DNA of 64,000 nt from CAYQJL01 sp964573295 (lineage in GTDB: Bacteria > Eisenbacteria > RBG-16-71-46 > CAIMUX01 > WJJG01): assembly GCA_964573295.1 (NCBI GenBank), contig CAZNJE010000009.1:1-64000 (forward strand), in the 5' to 3' direction. This document shows, one piece after another, positions 15,145 to 24,482 of the stretch. Each line of letters begins with the position of its first letter. Position 1 is the first letter of the stretch. The notes under the pieces are model-generated. The model worked only from the letters and a program-made list of their open reading frames with translations. It was not told the DNA's origin and ran no database searches. The position numbers were made by a program, and so were the translations under genes.

Positions 15145-16388
15145 AACTACTGATTACAGGTGGGGGCACTGGGGGACACGTGTTTCCCGGGATCGCCGTG
15201 GCCGAAGCAGTCGCCGCTGCGGCGCCGGATTGTGAGATTCTGTTCGTGGGGGGACGGCAGGGTCTCGAGAGCAAGGCCGTACCCGATGCCGGGTTCGCGT
15301 TCGAGGGCGTGCCGGCAACAGGCCTGCTGGGCAAGAAAGCGCTCGCCATTCCCATCGTGCTTTGGACCACCTGGCGCGGTTTGATCGGGTCCCTGCGTAT
15401 CATCGCCCACTTCGATCCCGACGTGGTCTTCGCCACCGGCGGATACGTGTCGGGGCCCGTTTCGCTGGCGGGGGTGCTACGCGGGCGGCCCCTGGTGCTC
15501 CACGAGCAGAACAGCGTTCCCGGGATCACGAACCGGATTCTGGCCCGTCTGGCCCGCGAGGTGCACCTGAACATGCCCGGCGCGCGGCGTTACTTCTCGA
15601 AGCGCCGTCATCTGAAGCTTTCCGGCAATCCGATCCGCAAGACCATCCTGGAGGGTGATCGACATCGCGCGCGCCAGGAGTTCGGCCTCAGGCGCGACCG
15701 GTCTACAGTGCTCATCTTGGGCGGAAGCCAGGGGGCACGCTCGATCAATCGGGCGGCGGTGGGTGCGATCGGCCGGCTGCTGCGCGACCGGCGGGATCTG
15801 CAGTTCGTGGTGCAGACCGGCCGGCGGGACGCCGCTTTCGTACGTGGGCGACTGGGGCGCTATCGGGATCGCGTGTGCGTGCGCCCCTTCATCCAGCAGA
15901 TGGGTGATGCCTACGATCTGGCGGACCTGGTCGTTGCCCGCGCTGGAGCCATGACCCTCGCCGAGATCACCGCCTGCGGCAAGCCGTCGATCCTCGTGCC
16001 CTTTCCCCACGCTACGCACAACCATCAGGAGGCCAACGCCCGGGCGATGATGCAAATGGGCGCGGCCGAGATGATCCTGGACCACGAACTCAAACCGGAG
16101 AACCTGGCCGCGACGGTAGTCAAGTTCATTGACACGCCTCCAATCTTGCGCGAAATGTCCGTTAGTGTACGGATGCTCTCCCGGCCCGCGGCGGCCGAGA
16201 AGATTGCCGCGGCGCTGCTGGCCTTCGGTGGGGTGGCCGACGGCGAGAATGGCGGCGCATCGCGCCCGGTGGCATCATCCGAGCAGCCATCTCTGACAGC
16301 CGAACGACGTTCCAGGCGCGGCCGGCGCGGGGGCCGCCGCCCGCGTCGCGACAGCCGCTGGCCGGCGCGGCAGAGGGGAGCCCGATAG
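15141..16388 (+). CDS. murG: UDP-GlcNAc transferase MurG with a basic C-terminal tail
   Basis: Converts lipid I to lipid II on the inner face of the membrane. GTG 15141, after AGGAGA, gives MKLLITGGGTGGHVFPG with the signature GGGTGGH (7-13). Other motifs are ATGGYVSGP, HEQNSVPGITN, GGSQGARSIN and the HNHQEANA acceptor region. Length 415, about 50 residues longer than usual. The extra tail (about 370-415) is Arg/Gly-rich, with runs such as RRSRRGRRGGRRPRR, and looks disordered; it could strengthen membrane or nucleic-acid contact, but no function is known. The frame is open far upstream, inside ftsW, but that part is a shadow. Confidence 0.94.
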   Translation: MKLLITGGGTGGHVFPGIAVAEAVAAAAPDCEILFVGGRQGLESKAVPDAGFAFEGVPATGLLGKKALAIPIVLWTTWRGLIGSLRIIAHFDPDVVFATGGYVSGPVSLAGVLRGRPLVLHEQNSVPGITNRILARLAREVHLNMPGARRYFSKRRHLKLSGNPIRKTILEGDRHRARQEFGLRRDRSTVLILGGSQGARSINRAAVGAIGRLLRDRRDLQFVVQTGRRDAAFVRGRLGRYRDRVCVRPFIQQMGDAYDLADLVVARAGAMTLAEITACGKPSILVPFPHATHNHQEANARAMMQMGAAEMILDHELKPENLAATVVKFIDTPPILREMSVSVRMLSRPAAAEKIAAALLAFGGVADGENGGASRPVASSEQPSLTAERRSRRGRRGGRRPRRDSRWPARQRGAR

Positions 16389-16392
16389 AAGT

Positions 16393-17814
16393 ATGATTCG
16401 TGGGTCGATTCGCAAGATCCATTTCGTGGGCATCGGTGGCACCGGCATGTGTGGCCTGGCCGAGATCCTGCTCAATCTGGGCTATGAGGTGCGCGGCTCC
16501 GACCTCGTGACGAACACCGAGGCGGTCGCTCGTCTGCGGCAGTTGGGCGCCACCGTCTTTGAAGGCCACGAAGGAACACATGTCACCGGCGCCGACCTGG
16601 TCGTTGTTTCCTCGGCCATCCGCGAGGACAACCCCGAGCTGCGCGCGGCGCTCACGGGCGGCATGCCCATCCTGAAGCGCGGCCAGATGCTGGCCGAGAT
16701 CATGCGCCTCAAGTACGGGGTCGCCATCGCCGGATCGCACGGCAAGACGACCACCACCTCTCTCATCGGACACGTGCTGGCCCAGGCCGGGCTGGATCCG
16801 ACGCTGGTCGTGGGGGGGCGGCTGCGATCGATTCAATCGAATGCGCGCGTGGGTGCCGGGGACATCCTGGTGGCCGAGGCCGACGAGAGCGATGGGTCGT
16901 TCCTCGAGTTGCTGCCCACCGTCGGGGTCGTGACCAACATCGATCGGGAACACCTGGACCACTACCACAATCTGGACGCGATCCAAGCGGCGTTTCTGCG
17001 CTTTGCCTCCAGCGTGCCGTTCTACGGTCTGTCGGTGCTCTGCGGCGACGACGAGAACGTCCGCCGGCTCTTGCCCGAGATCAACCGGCCCGTGGTGCTC
17101 TACGGTTTGTCACCGGAATGCGTCATTCGGGCCGAGCAGGTGCACCAGGAGGGCCGGCTGGCGCGCTTCCGTCTGCGCGTGGAGGAGCAGGACCTGGGGC
17201 CCTACCAGATTCCACTGCCGGGCCGGCACAATCTGCGAAACGCGTTGGCCTGCATCGCCGTGTCGCTGTTCCTGGACGTGCACCCCGAACAGATTCGCGA
17301 CGCGCTGGCGTCCTTCGAGGGCGTCGGACGCCGGTTCGAGATCCGGGGTGAGGCCGGCGGGATCGTGCAGATCGACGACTACGGGCACCACCCGACCGAG
17401 ATCGCCGCCGTCTTACGCGCGGCGCGTGAGGTCTACACGACGCGGCGCATCGTGGTGCTCTTCCAACCCCACCGCTACAGCCGCACCGCCGCGCTGTACG
17501 CTGAATTCGGCACGGCGTTCGCGGATGCCGACCTGCTGATTCTGAGCGATATCTACCCGGCGGGGGAGCTGCCGATCACCGGGATAACCGGCGAGCTGTT
17601 GGAGTCGGAGATCGTGCGCAGCAGCGGCGTCGAGGTCGTCTACGCGCCGCAGGAGGTCCGGGCCATCGAAACGACCGCCGCTCGGCTCGAACCCGGCGAT
17701 GTCCTGCTCACCCTGGGGGCCGGCCCGGTGTGGCGCTGGGGCGATGAGGTCATGCGGCTCGTGGCCTCCCGGGGTGCGACGCACCAAAGCAGAGAGGTGA
17801 GCAACGGGGTGTGA
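16393..17814 (+). CDS. murC: UDP-N-acetylmuramate:L-alanine ligase MurC
   Basis: First amino-acid ligase of the stem peptide, cytoplasmic and ATP-dependent. The 473-residue protein has the N-terminal GIGGTGMCG (13-21), P-loop GSHGKTTTT (114-122), EADESDGSFL, DYGHHPTEI and FQPHRYSRT, all typical of MurC. Its length is normal. The upstream ribosome site is weak. The stop is overlapped by the ftsQ GTG. In many genomes murB and ddl follow murC; here ftsQ follows directly. Confidence 0.96.
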   Translation: MIRGSIRKIHFVGIGGTGMCGLAEILLNLGYEVRGSDLVTNTEAVARLRQLGATVFEGHEGTHVTGADLVVVSSAIREDNPELRAALTGGMPILKRGQMLAEIMRLKYGVAIAGSHGKTTTTSLIGHVLAQAGLDPTLVVGGRLRSIQSNARVGAGDILVAEADESDGSFLELLPTVGVVTNIDREHLDHYHNLDAIQAAFLRFASSVPFYGLSVLCGDDENVRRLLPEINRPVVLYGLSPECVIRAEQVHQEGRLARFRLRVEEQDLGPYQIPLPGRHNLRNALACIAVSLFLDVHPEQIRDALASFEGVGRRFEIRGEAGGIVQIDDYGHHPTEIAAVLRAAREVYTTRRIVVLFQPHRYSRTAALYAEFGTAFADADLLILSDIYPAGELPITGITGELLESEIVRSSGVEVVYAPQEVRAIETTAARLEPGDVLLTLGAGPVWRWGDEVMRLVASRGATHQSREVSNGV

Positions 17815-18824
17815 GCTCCGAAGCGCGGAGGCCGGCGGGGAAGGATCGCCGGCGGGGAAGGATCGCCGGCGGGGAAGGATGGCTGCCTCGCAAGCATGGC
17901 CGATTGGTAGGATCGCCGGTTTGGTTGGGCGGCCGCCAGATGAGGGTAGAGGCCCGAGAGGATGACCGAGTGATCGAGCGCGGACCGCAACCTGTCTCCG
18001 ACAGCCGCTGGCGCTGGGAGACGCGCCGGCAACGCGGGCGGCGCTCCGTCTGGCGCACGCGGGCGGCGCGCTATGGCGCGCTGGTGCTCATCGGGGCGGT
18101 CGCGGGAGTGCTGCTGGCGACCGGGATGCTTTCGCTGGGCCCGCTCTTCGTGATCCGCGATGTTGGCTTCACCGTGGCCGGTCCCGGCACACTGGATCCC
18201 GAGTCTCTGGCAACAACGCTGGCATTGCCCGAGGAGGCGAGCTTTCTCGACCTGGACCGGGACGCGTGCCGAGCGCGGCTGCTGGCCTTGCCGCGCATCT
18301 CGGAGGTTTCCTTCGAGTACCAGTGGTTTCACCGGCTTCGTGTGCGGGTGACCGAGCGACGGGCGCTGGCGCTGATCCTCTGTCCCGATGGGCAGGCCTA
18401 CGAGGTCGCTCGCGACGGTTGTTGCATCGCCACCCGGGGCCGGGGGCTTGCCGATCTGCCGCTCTTCAGCGCCGCGATCGACCCGGACAGTCTGGAGCCG
18501 GGCGGTTTCGTCGCAGATGAAGGCGCGTCGGCATTACTGGAGGTGCTCGCCACGGTGCGGGACGATTTCCCGAGACTGTGGGACGGGTTGTCCGAGGCGC
18601 ATCTGCGGCCCGACGGAAGCTACGAGCTCTACTGGAACGATGACCCCATCGTCGCCTGGGGATGGGGTCGCCTGTCACACCAGCGCCTGACGGCCTGGTC
18701 GAGCATCATGGGAGACCTGGCTTGCTCGGGAACACGCGATGTGGTCGTGGATCTGCGCTTTCGCAAGCAGATCATCATCCGCTCCCCGCGTGAACAGGAC
18801 CCGGGCGGCTGGGCGAACGGCTAG
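17811..18824 (+). CDS. ftsQ: FtsQ/DivIB-like division protein
   Basis: Bitopic divisome protein: a cytoplasmic basic N-terminus, one membrane span (ALVLIGAVAGVLLATGMLSLG), then a POTRA-like region (FVIRDVGFTVAGP...) and a beta domain (RISEVSFEYQWFHRLRVRVTERRALAL). It recruits FtsL/FtsB. The place between murC and ftsA supports the call. GTG 17811 overlaps the murC stop and has AGAGAGGTGA upstream; ATG 17940 is the alternative. Between them lies a 17-bp DNA repeat in three copies; because 17 is not a multiple of 3, each copy is read in another frame, which suggests the first 40 residues are not conserved. Confidence 0.85.
   Translation: MSSEARRPAGKDRRRGRIAGGEGWLPRKHGRLVGSPVWLGGRQMRVEAREDDRVIERGPQPVSDSRWRWETRRQRGRRSVWRTRAARYGALVLIGAVAGVLLATGMLSLGPLFVIRDVGFTVAGPGTLDPESLATTLALPEEASFLDLDRDACRARLLALPRISEVSFEYQWFHRLRVRVTERRALALILCPDGQAYEVARDGCCIATRGRGLADLPLFSAAIDPDSLEPGGFVADEGASALLEVLATVRDDFPRLWDGLSEAHLRPDGSYELYWNDDPIVAWGWGRLSHQRLTAWSSIMGDLACSGTRDVVVDLRFRKQIIIRSPREQDPGGWANG
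17831..17881. repeat. 17-bp tandem repeat x3 at the ftsQ 5' end
   Basis: Three copies of GCCGGCGGGGAAGGATC (the last ends in G) directly after the murC stop. The period is not a multiple of three although the frame is open through it. Confidence 0.85.
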
Positions 18825-18834
18825 GGAGGACACG

Positions 18835-20061
18835 ATGGCCGCGAGCCGAATCGTCACCGGCCTGGACATCGGCACGACGAAAGTGTGCGCTGTCATCGCA
18901 GAAGCCGCCGATCCGGGCGAACTGGCTTTGATCGGGATCGGTCGCAGCCCCTCGTTTGGCCTGCGCGGCGGGAACGTCGTTGATCTCGAGGCTACCGTGG
19001 AAGCCGTCACGGGCGCGATCGGTCACGCCGAACAGATGGCCGGTGTGAGGGCCCGATCGATCTACGCTAGCATCGCCGGCGATCACATTCGCTCGATCAA
19101 CTCGCGTGGTGTGATCGCGATCTCGGGCCGCGAGAGCGAGGTCAGCCCCGAAGACGTCCAGCGCGTGATCGAAGCCGCCAGAACGGTTGCAATTCCCTCC
19201 ACCCGCGATATCCTGCACGTCATTCCGCAGGAGTTCGTCGTGGACGACCAGACCGGCATTCGCGAACCGGTCGGCATGTCCGGCGTTCGATTGGAAGCGG
19301 AGGTGCACATCATCACCGCCTCGGCGACGGCGGTACGCAATATCGGCAAGGCGATCGGTCGTGCCGGTTACGAAGTGCGGGCTCTAGTGGCCGAACCGAT
19401 GGCCAGCGCCTATTCCGTGCTGGAAGAGGATGAGCGGCGCCTGGGCGTCGTGCTGCTGGACATAGGCGCGGGGACGACCGACGTCGTGGTCTACTACGGC
19501 GACAGCGTGCACCACACGGCGGTCATCCCGATGGGCGGGTCGCAGATCACGAACGATATCGCCATCGGCCTGCGCACGCCGCTCGAGGCGGCCGAGCAGA
19601 TCAAGCTTGCCGAGGGGTGCGCGCTGGCGACCCTCGTACAACGGGATGAGGCGATCGAGATCCCCGGCGTGGGCGGCCGCGCCGCGCGGGCGGTGAGCCG
19701 GCATGTGCTGGCGGCGATCATCGAGCCGCGCGTGGAAGAAATTCTCACTTTGGCGCGCAGCGAGGTTGAACGTTTGCAGGGAATGGATATTCTTGCGGCC
19801 GGTATCGTGGTGACCGGCGGTACCGCCATGCTGCGGGGGGTGGCCGAGATGGCCGAGCAGGTCTTCGAGATGCCGGCCCGCATCGGTGTGCCGCTCAACA
19901 TGGGCGCGATGAGCGACATGGCGGTCGACCCACGATTGGCAACCTGTGTGGGATTGGCGCAGTTCGGCGCCGGCCAGCGTCCGATGGGGGGCGCGGCCGC
20001 CTGGCGCCGGGACAGCAAGGTTCGGAGTTGGCTGAAAGCTCATGTACCTTTCTTGGGGTAG
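18835..20061 (+). CDS. ftsA: FtsA, actin-like membrane tether of the Z-ring
   Basis: Actin-fold ATPase that anchors FtsZ to the membrane and recruits later divisome proteins. ATG 18835 follows AGGGAGGA and gives 408 residues starting MAASRIVTGLDIGTTKVCAV, the phosphate-1 motif. GVVLLDIGAGTTDVVVY is phosphate-2 and GIVVTGGTAMLRG the adenosine motif. The last 15 residues (SKVRSWLKAHVPFLG) form the usual amphipathic membrane-targeting helix. The gene lies directly before ftsZ, the standard order. Confidence 0.97.
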   Translation: MAASRIVTGLDIGTTKVCAVIAEAADPGELALIGIGRSPSFGLRGGNVVDLEATVEAVTGAIGHAEQMAGVRARSIYASIAGDHIRSINSRGVIAISGRESEVSPEDVQRVIEAARTVAIPSTRDILHVIPQEFVVDDQTGIREPVGMSGVRLEAEVHIITASATAVRNIGKAIGRAGYEVRALVAEPMASAYSVLEEDERRLGVVLLDIGAGTTDVVVYYGDSVHHTAVIPMGGSQITNDIAIGLRTPLEAAEQIKLAEGCALATLVQRDEAIEIPGVGGRAARAVSRHVLAAIIEPRVEEILTLARSEVERLQGMDILAAGIVVTGGTAMLRGVAEMAEQVFEMPARIGVPLNMGAMSDMAVDPRLATCVGLAQFGAGQRPMGGAAAWRRDSKVRSWLKAHVPFLG

Positions 20062-20104
20062 GTTTCGCCGGTGGCCGCCTGGCGGCCGGCAAGGAGGAGC
20101 AGGG

Positions 20105-21937
20105 ATGCTCGTGGAAGTGAACGAAAACGTATCCTCACCCGCGGTGCTCAAGGTCATCGGTCTAGGCGGCGCGGGTGGGAACGCGGTGAACCGGATGCTC
20201 GAGAGCGACATTCGTGGCGTCGAGTTTCTGGTAGCCAATACGGATTTGCAGGCCTTGAACGCCTCGACCTGCCCCAACGGGATTCAGCTGGGGGCCCAGG
20301 TCACCGGCGGACTGGGCTCGGGCGGCAACGCCGAGGTCGGCCGCCGAGCGGCCGAGGAGGATGTCGACACGATCCGCGAGCGGCTGGAAGGCGCGGACAT
20401 GGTGTTCATCACCGCCGGCATGGGCGGGGGCACCGGCACCGGGGCCAGTGCGATCGTGGCGCAGGTGGCGCGCGAACTGGGCGCGCTGACGGTGGGCATC
20501 GTGACCAAACCGTTTGCGTTCGAGGGGCGGCGCCGCATGCGTCAGGCCGACCAAGGCCTCGCCGAGCTGCGCCAGTATGTCGATACCCTGATCATCATCC
20601 CCAACCAACGGCTACTGCATGTGGTCGATCGCACCACGCCGCTCAATGAAGCGTTGCGCGTGGCCGACGATGTGCTCTCGCACGCCACCAAGGGGATCTC
20701 GGAGATCATTACCGTGCCGGGTTTGATCAACGTCGACTTCGCCGATGTGCGGACCGTCATGACCGGCATGGGCAATGCACTCATGGGCATGGGCTTCGGG
20801 CAGGGCGCCGACCGCGCGCAAGAGGCGTCGCAGATGGCGGTGGCCAGTCCGTTGCTCGAGGATATCTCCATTACCGGAGCGCGGGGCGTCCTGGTCAATT
20901 TCATGGGCGGTCCCGACATGACCCTGGCCGAGGTGGACGAGGCGTCCAATCAGATCATGGAAGCCGCCGGCGAGGATGCCAACGTGATCTTCGGCGCCGT
21001 CATCGACCCACGCATGAAGGATGAGATTCGGGTCACACTGATCGCTACTGGCTTCGGCGTTCCGGCCGAATGTTCGGCCGAGGGCTTCGGCGAACGGGCT
21101 GCCGATGGGTTTGTCCAAGAGTCCGTGCACAGTTCTGCCGGGCCGGCCGGGCGGTCTGAACTGGAAGCCGATCGTTTCCTGCGCGAGGAGATGCGCGGCA
21201 GTGCGCCGCCCTTGATGCCAAAGGACTCATCCGCCGGCAAGACGGCCGAACGGGCTCGAGATACGGTCGCGCGTTCCTCGGCCGAATCGTCGCACCCGGC
21301 ACCGATGCCGCACCACGTTCCCGGCGCTGGTGCCGAGCCACGCGAGTATCCTCTGCAACGCAGGCCACTGACGGGCACCGATCCCGCCCACGGATCTCCC
21401 GCACTGAACCAGCAGCGTGACGAAGCGCTCGTACAGGGGACCGAGGCGCGACCAGGGGCGAGGACCGGAGCGCGAACCGGAGCGCGAAGCGGAGCGCGAA
21501 CCCGAGCAGAGTCTGACGCGCACAGGATGCAGCCCGGATCGCACCCCCAGACCGAATCCGAGACACGACCGGAATCGTCCCCCGAACGGCGCTGGCAGGC
21601 GCCCAACCGGCGAGAGTATCAAGAGTCGGCCTCCTACGCCTCGGCTTCCGACCCGATGATGTCCGACGGCGTGGTGGGAAAGGCCCGACCGATCCGCCGC
21701 AGCGATTCAGAACTCTCGGCATCCCGTATGATGCCGGCCGCACCCTCCGAGACGACGCATGACCCGGGTGCGGCGACGGCCCCCGAAGAGGTGCCGCAGA
21801 ACGTCGTACCGCTGGTGTGGAAGAAGAACCTGAGCGGCCGGCAGTGGTCACCCACGATGTCGAGCAAGTGGCAGCGCGTGCTGCGGCGCGACCAGTTGGA
21901 TGTGCCCTCATTCTTGAGACGTCGCCAGGTCGACTAG
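20105..21937 (+). CDS. ftsZ: FtsZ, tubulin-like division GTPase with a very long linker
   Basis: Forms the Z-ring. ATG 20105 follows AAGGAGGA and gives 610 residues; typical FtsZ has 350-450. The GTPase fold covers about 10-320 with GLGGAGGNAVNRM, the tubulin signature GGGTGTG (107-113) and the NVDFADV T7-loop region. Residues about 321-588 form a Ser/Pro/Arg/Glu-rich, probably disordered linker containing short repeats such as GARTGARTGARSGART (12-bp DNA unit). The conserved C-terminal peptide LDVPSFLRRR (598-607), which binds FtsA, is intact. The long linker is the one clear oddity. Confidence 0.97.
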   Translation: MLVEVNENVSSPAVLKVIGLGGAGGNAVNRMLESDIRGVEFLVANTDLQALNASTCPNGIQLGAQVTGGLGSGGNAEVGRRAAEEDVDTIRERLEGADMVFITAGMGGGTGTGASAIVAQVARELGALTVGIVTKPFAFEGRRRMRQADQGLAELRQYVDTLIIIPNQRLLHVVDRTTPLNEALRVADDVLSHATKGISEIITVPGLINVDFADVRTVMTGMGNALMGMGFGQGADRAQEASQMAVASPLLEDISITGARGVLVNFMGGPDMTLAEVDEASNQIMEAAGEDANVIFGAVIDPRMKDEIRVTLIATGFGVPAECSAEGFGERAADGFVQESVHSSAGPAGRSELEADRFLREEMRGSAPPLMPKDSSAGKTAERARDTVARSSAESSHPAPMPHHVPGAGAEPREYPLQRRPLTGTDPAHGSPALNQQRDEALVQGTEARPGARTGARTGARSGARTRAESDAHRMQPGSHPQTESETRPESSPERRWQAPNRREYQESASYASASDPMMSDGVVGKARPIRRSDSELSASRMMPAAPSETTHDPGAATAPEEVPQNVVPLVWKKNLSGRQWSPTMSSKWQRVLRRDQLDVPSFLRRRQVD

Positions 21938-22028
21938 GGACCGTACCTGCCGGCCGCATCCACCCGGCCAGCGCTGCGCGGCGCGTCCGCACGGGCATCG
22001 TCCCGGCTTGATCGGCCTGCCGGTCGGC

Positions 22029-22113
22029 CACGGGCCTCGACCCGGCTGGCCACGGGCCTCGACCCGGCTGGCCACGGGCCTCGACCCGGCTGGTCACGGG
22101 CTTCAACCCGGTC
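22029..22113. repeat. 22-bp tandem repeat between ftsZ and the radical SAM gene
   Basis: Three full copies plus one diverged partial copy of a 22-bp unit beginning CACGGGCCTCGACCCGG (22029-22050, 22051-22072, 22073-22094, then partial to 22113). The 289-bp gap around it (21938-22226) shows no gene. Confidence 0.85.
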
Positions 22114-22226
22114 GGACTCACCGGGCCTGCCTCCTCAGCCGCGGTTTGGTCCGGCCGGGGGCTGTGCGTGCCGTCCAGCGACGTGAGCCCGGGCCGCCCC
22201 GTCATCGACTCGTAGGTCCATCGATC

Positions 22227-24002
22227 ATGGCAGAACCTCGCACGAGAGCTCCCGGCCCGCCGATCCGCATTGGGTTCGGCTTTCCCAACCGCCCCGCTGT
22301 CGCGGCGGCCAGTCTCGGCGTCGGCATCGTGGCCGACCTCTTGATGGAACGGCCCGAGGTCGAGCTGGAGCGATTCTATTTGCCGCGGGGCGGCCGTTCG
22401 CCGGAGGCGGGCGAGTCCGTGCCGGCCGGATCGATCCGCTTGCATCCCTCGGGTCACGCGCTGGCGAGCGCCGATCTGCTCTTGCTCAGCGTTTCCTACG
22501 AAGGTGATGCCATCGGTGTGCCCGCCGTGCTCGAGGGGGGCGGCATGCCGGCGCGAGCGGTCGACCGCAGCGAAGGTCATCCGCTCGTGGTCGGGGGCGG
22601 TGCGATGATGATGATCAACCCCGAACCGGTCGCCGCCTTCTTCGACGTCATTCTGGTGGGGGAAGCCGAAGCGTTCCTGCACGGCTTCCTGGACCACTGG
22701 CAGGCGCTGCGAACGGCTCCGCGGGTTGACCGGCTGACCGCGCTCGCAAGCCGGCCTGGTGTTCTGGTGCCTCTCCTACGGCCCCACCGTGTGTGGTCCA
22801 TGTTGGAGCTTCCGTTGCGGGCAACAGAGACGGTCGTGCTGAGGAGTGACGGGGTGCGCGCTACCGGCCATTTCTCAGATCGCGCCCCCGGCGACTCACC
22901 ATCGCGGCAAGCTGGGAACACCACGCGCGAAGCCGCCGACTCGGGCGGGAAGACTGGCGAGTCGGCCGGCAAGACTGCCGACTCGGGCGGGAATGAGGTT
23001 GACCGCTTGGTCGAGACGATTGCCTGGCATGCTCCCGCCGGTGCGCTGCGCGTCAGACGCATGCCCCCCGACGCTCCAGGCCCGGATGTGCTCATTGAAC
23101 TCGGCCGCGGATGTCCGCGCACCTGCCGTTTCTGCGCGGCTCGAAGGATCTACCGTCCGGTACGCGATTGCCGCGCCGAAGCGTTGCTCGAGCAGGCGCG
23201 CTCCGAGCTGCGGCCTGGGGATGTGGTGGGGCTGATGAGCCTTTCGGCTGGTGACTACCGCGGGCTCGGCGTGCTGACGCGGGGGTTGCGCGCGCTGGAC
23301 GTGCGGCTTTCGCTATCGAGCGTGCCGGCGGTCTTCGATCGCCGGGAGGTGCTTGACGACCTGCTCGCCAGTGGGGCCCGCACGCTGACCATCGCCCCCG
23401 AGACCGGCAGTGACCGCCTGCGCCGCCTCGTTGGCAAACCCATGACCAACGACGGCATTCTCCGTGCCGTCCGCGCGATGGGGGAGGCGGGCCTGGAGCG
23501 GCTCAATACGTATTTCCTCATCGGCCTGCCTGGTGAGACCACCGACGACCGAGAAGCGATCCTGACGCTGCTGGCAGCCATGCGGACCGAGCTGGCCGGA
23601 CGTTGCCGCCTATCGGCCACGGTCAACGCCTTCGTGCCCAAGCCACGCACCGTCTTTCAGTGGGCTCCCATGGCGTCGCTGGATGAACTGAAACCCGTGG
23701 CGCGCCGGTTGCGCGCCGGTGCACCGCGTGGGGTCGAGGTGCGGGTGAAGAGCCTGCGTGAAGCTCTCGTCCAGGCGCTCCTGGCTCGGGGGGATGTTAC
23801 CTGGGGCGAGCGGCTCTTGCGTGCCTCCCGCGCGCAGCTTACCCCCACGGCGATGCTTCGCCGCGATGGGCTCTCGGCCGATATGCTTACCGGACCGGTC
23901 GACGAGGAGAGCCGGCTGCCGTGGTCGTACTTGCTGAGAGATGAGGAAACAGTCGTGTTGCGGGATGAATGGAACAAGGCCCGGTCCGCCGAGGAGGCGT
24001 GA
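22227..24002 (+). CDS. Radical SAM protein with B12-binding-like N-terminus, function unknown
   Basis: A 591-residue protein. The N-terminal 200 residues resemble the Rossmann-like module before many radical SAM domains (SADLLLLSVSYEGDAIGVP, HPLVVGGGAMMMINPEP, FDVILVGEAEAFL). The radical SAM cluster motif CPRTCRFC (CxxxCxxC) is near residue 294, followed by APETGSDRLRRLVGKP and LNTYFLIGLPGETTDDREA, typical of MiaB/Elp3-like folds. It should bind a 4Fe-4S cluster and SAM; the substrate is not evident. A Gly/Ser-rich insert with ESAGKTADSGG-like repeats lies between the modules. ATG 22227 is chosen because homology starts just after it; no strong ribosome site is seen. Confidence 0.8.
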   Translation: MAEPRTRAPGPPIRIGFGFPNRPAVAAASLGVGIVADLLMERPEVELERFYLPRGGRSPEAGESVPAGSIRLHPSGHALASADLLLLSVSYEGDAIGVPAVLEGGGMPARAVDRSEGHPLVVGGGAMMMINPEPVAAFFDVILVGEAEAFLHGFLDHWQALRTAPRVDRLTALASRPGVLVPLLRPHRVWSMLELPLRATETVVLRSDGVRATGHFSDRAPGDSPSRQAGNTTREAADSGGKTGESAGKTADSGGNEVDRLVETIAWHAPAGALRVRRMPPDAPGPDVLIELGRGCPRTCRFCAARRIYRPVRDCRAEALLEQARSELRPGDVVGLMSLSAGDYRGLGVLTRGLRALDVRLSLSSVPAVFDRREVLDDLLASGARTLTIAPETGSDRLRRLVGKPMTNDGILRAVRAMGEAGLERLNTYFLIGLPGETTDDREAILTLLAAMRTELAGRCRLSATVNAFVPKPRTVFQWAPMASLDELKPVARRLRAGAPRGVEVRVKSLREALVQALLARGDVTWGERLLRASRAQLTPTAMLRRDGLSADMLTGPVDEESRLPWSYLLRDEETVVLRDEWNKARSAEEA

Positions 24003-24054
24003 CCGGGACCCACTGAGCGCCAGGATCCAGCCGGGCTGGGGCCACCCGGGTGGC

Positions 24055-24112
24055 GGCTTCCCAGGCTGGGGCGGGGCTTCCCAGGCTGGGGCGGGGCTTC
24101 CCAGGCTGGGGC
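24055..24112. repeat. 20-bp tandem repeat between convergent genes
   Basis: Copies of GGCTTCCCAGGCTGGGGCGG at 24055-24074, 24075-24094 and 24095-24112 (partial), in the gap between the stops of the radical SAM gene and minus-strand rpmB. Confidence 0.85.
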
Positions 24113-24122
24113 CCCTCTCGGT

Positions 24123-24350
24123 CTAGGACTGCGGAGTTTCGGTCGAGCGCGACGGCATCCGCACGTTCTTCACCACCAGACCCTTCTTGAGACAGGAGGT
24201 GCAGACTTTCAAGCGCTTGGGCCGCCCGTCCACGATGGCACGGACGCGCTGGAGATTGGGTTGCCAGACACGCTTGCTGGTGTTGTGAGCGTGACTGACG
24301 CGGTTGCCACGCAGCAGGCCCTTACCACAGATATCGCAACGGCGAGACAT
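24123..24350 (-). CDS. rpmB: Ribosomal protein bL28 (zinc-ribbon form)
   Basis: Large-subunit protein of 75 residues. MSRRCDICGKGLLRGNRVSHAHN is the family start, and the paired cysteines C5/C8 and C50/C53 mark the zinc-binding C+ form. The ATG at 24350 (minus strand) follows GGAGGAA; a longer frame to 24380 adds residues not found in bL28. It is the only clear housekeeping gene on the minus strand here, has its own promoter, and is convergent with the radical SAM gene. Confidence 0.95.
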   Translation of the reverse strand: MSRRCDICGKGLLRGNRVSHAHNTSKRVWQPNLQRVRAIVDGRPKRLKVCTSCLKKGLVVKNVRMPSRSTETPQS

Positions 24351-24391
24351 TGGATTCCTCCGGAAATCTTCTTGGTTCAAAAAGAAAGCTC

Positions 24392-24421
24392 AGTCTACTC
24401 TCTCGGCAGCCGGCGTGTCAA
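24392..24421 (-). promoter_or_regulatory. Sigma-70-type promoter of rpmB
   Basis: On the minus strand a perfect TTGACA (24416-24421), an 18-bp spacer and TAGACT (24392-24397) stand about 42 bp before the rpmB start codon, giving a leader of about 35 nt. Confidence 0.65.
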
Positions 24422-24482
24422 CATGCATCCAAGAAAGGTCTCAGGGACAGTTTACGGATTTTCAGGTAGTCTTCTGTACGAA

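Noticed and set aside
21045..22697. 550-codon antisense frame across ftsZ and the radical SAM gene
   Set aside because: It is low-complexity Arg/Pro-rich, crosses two real genes and has no ribosome site or homology.
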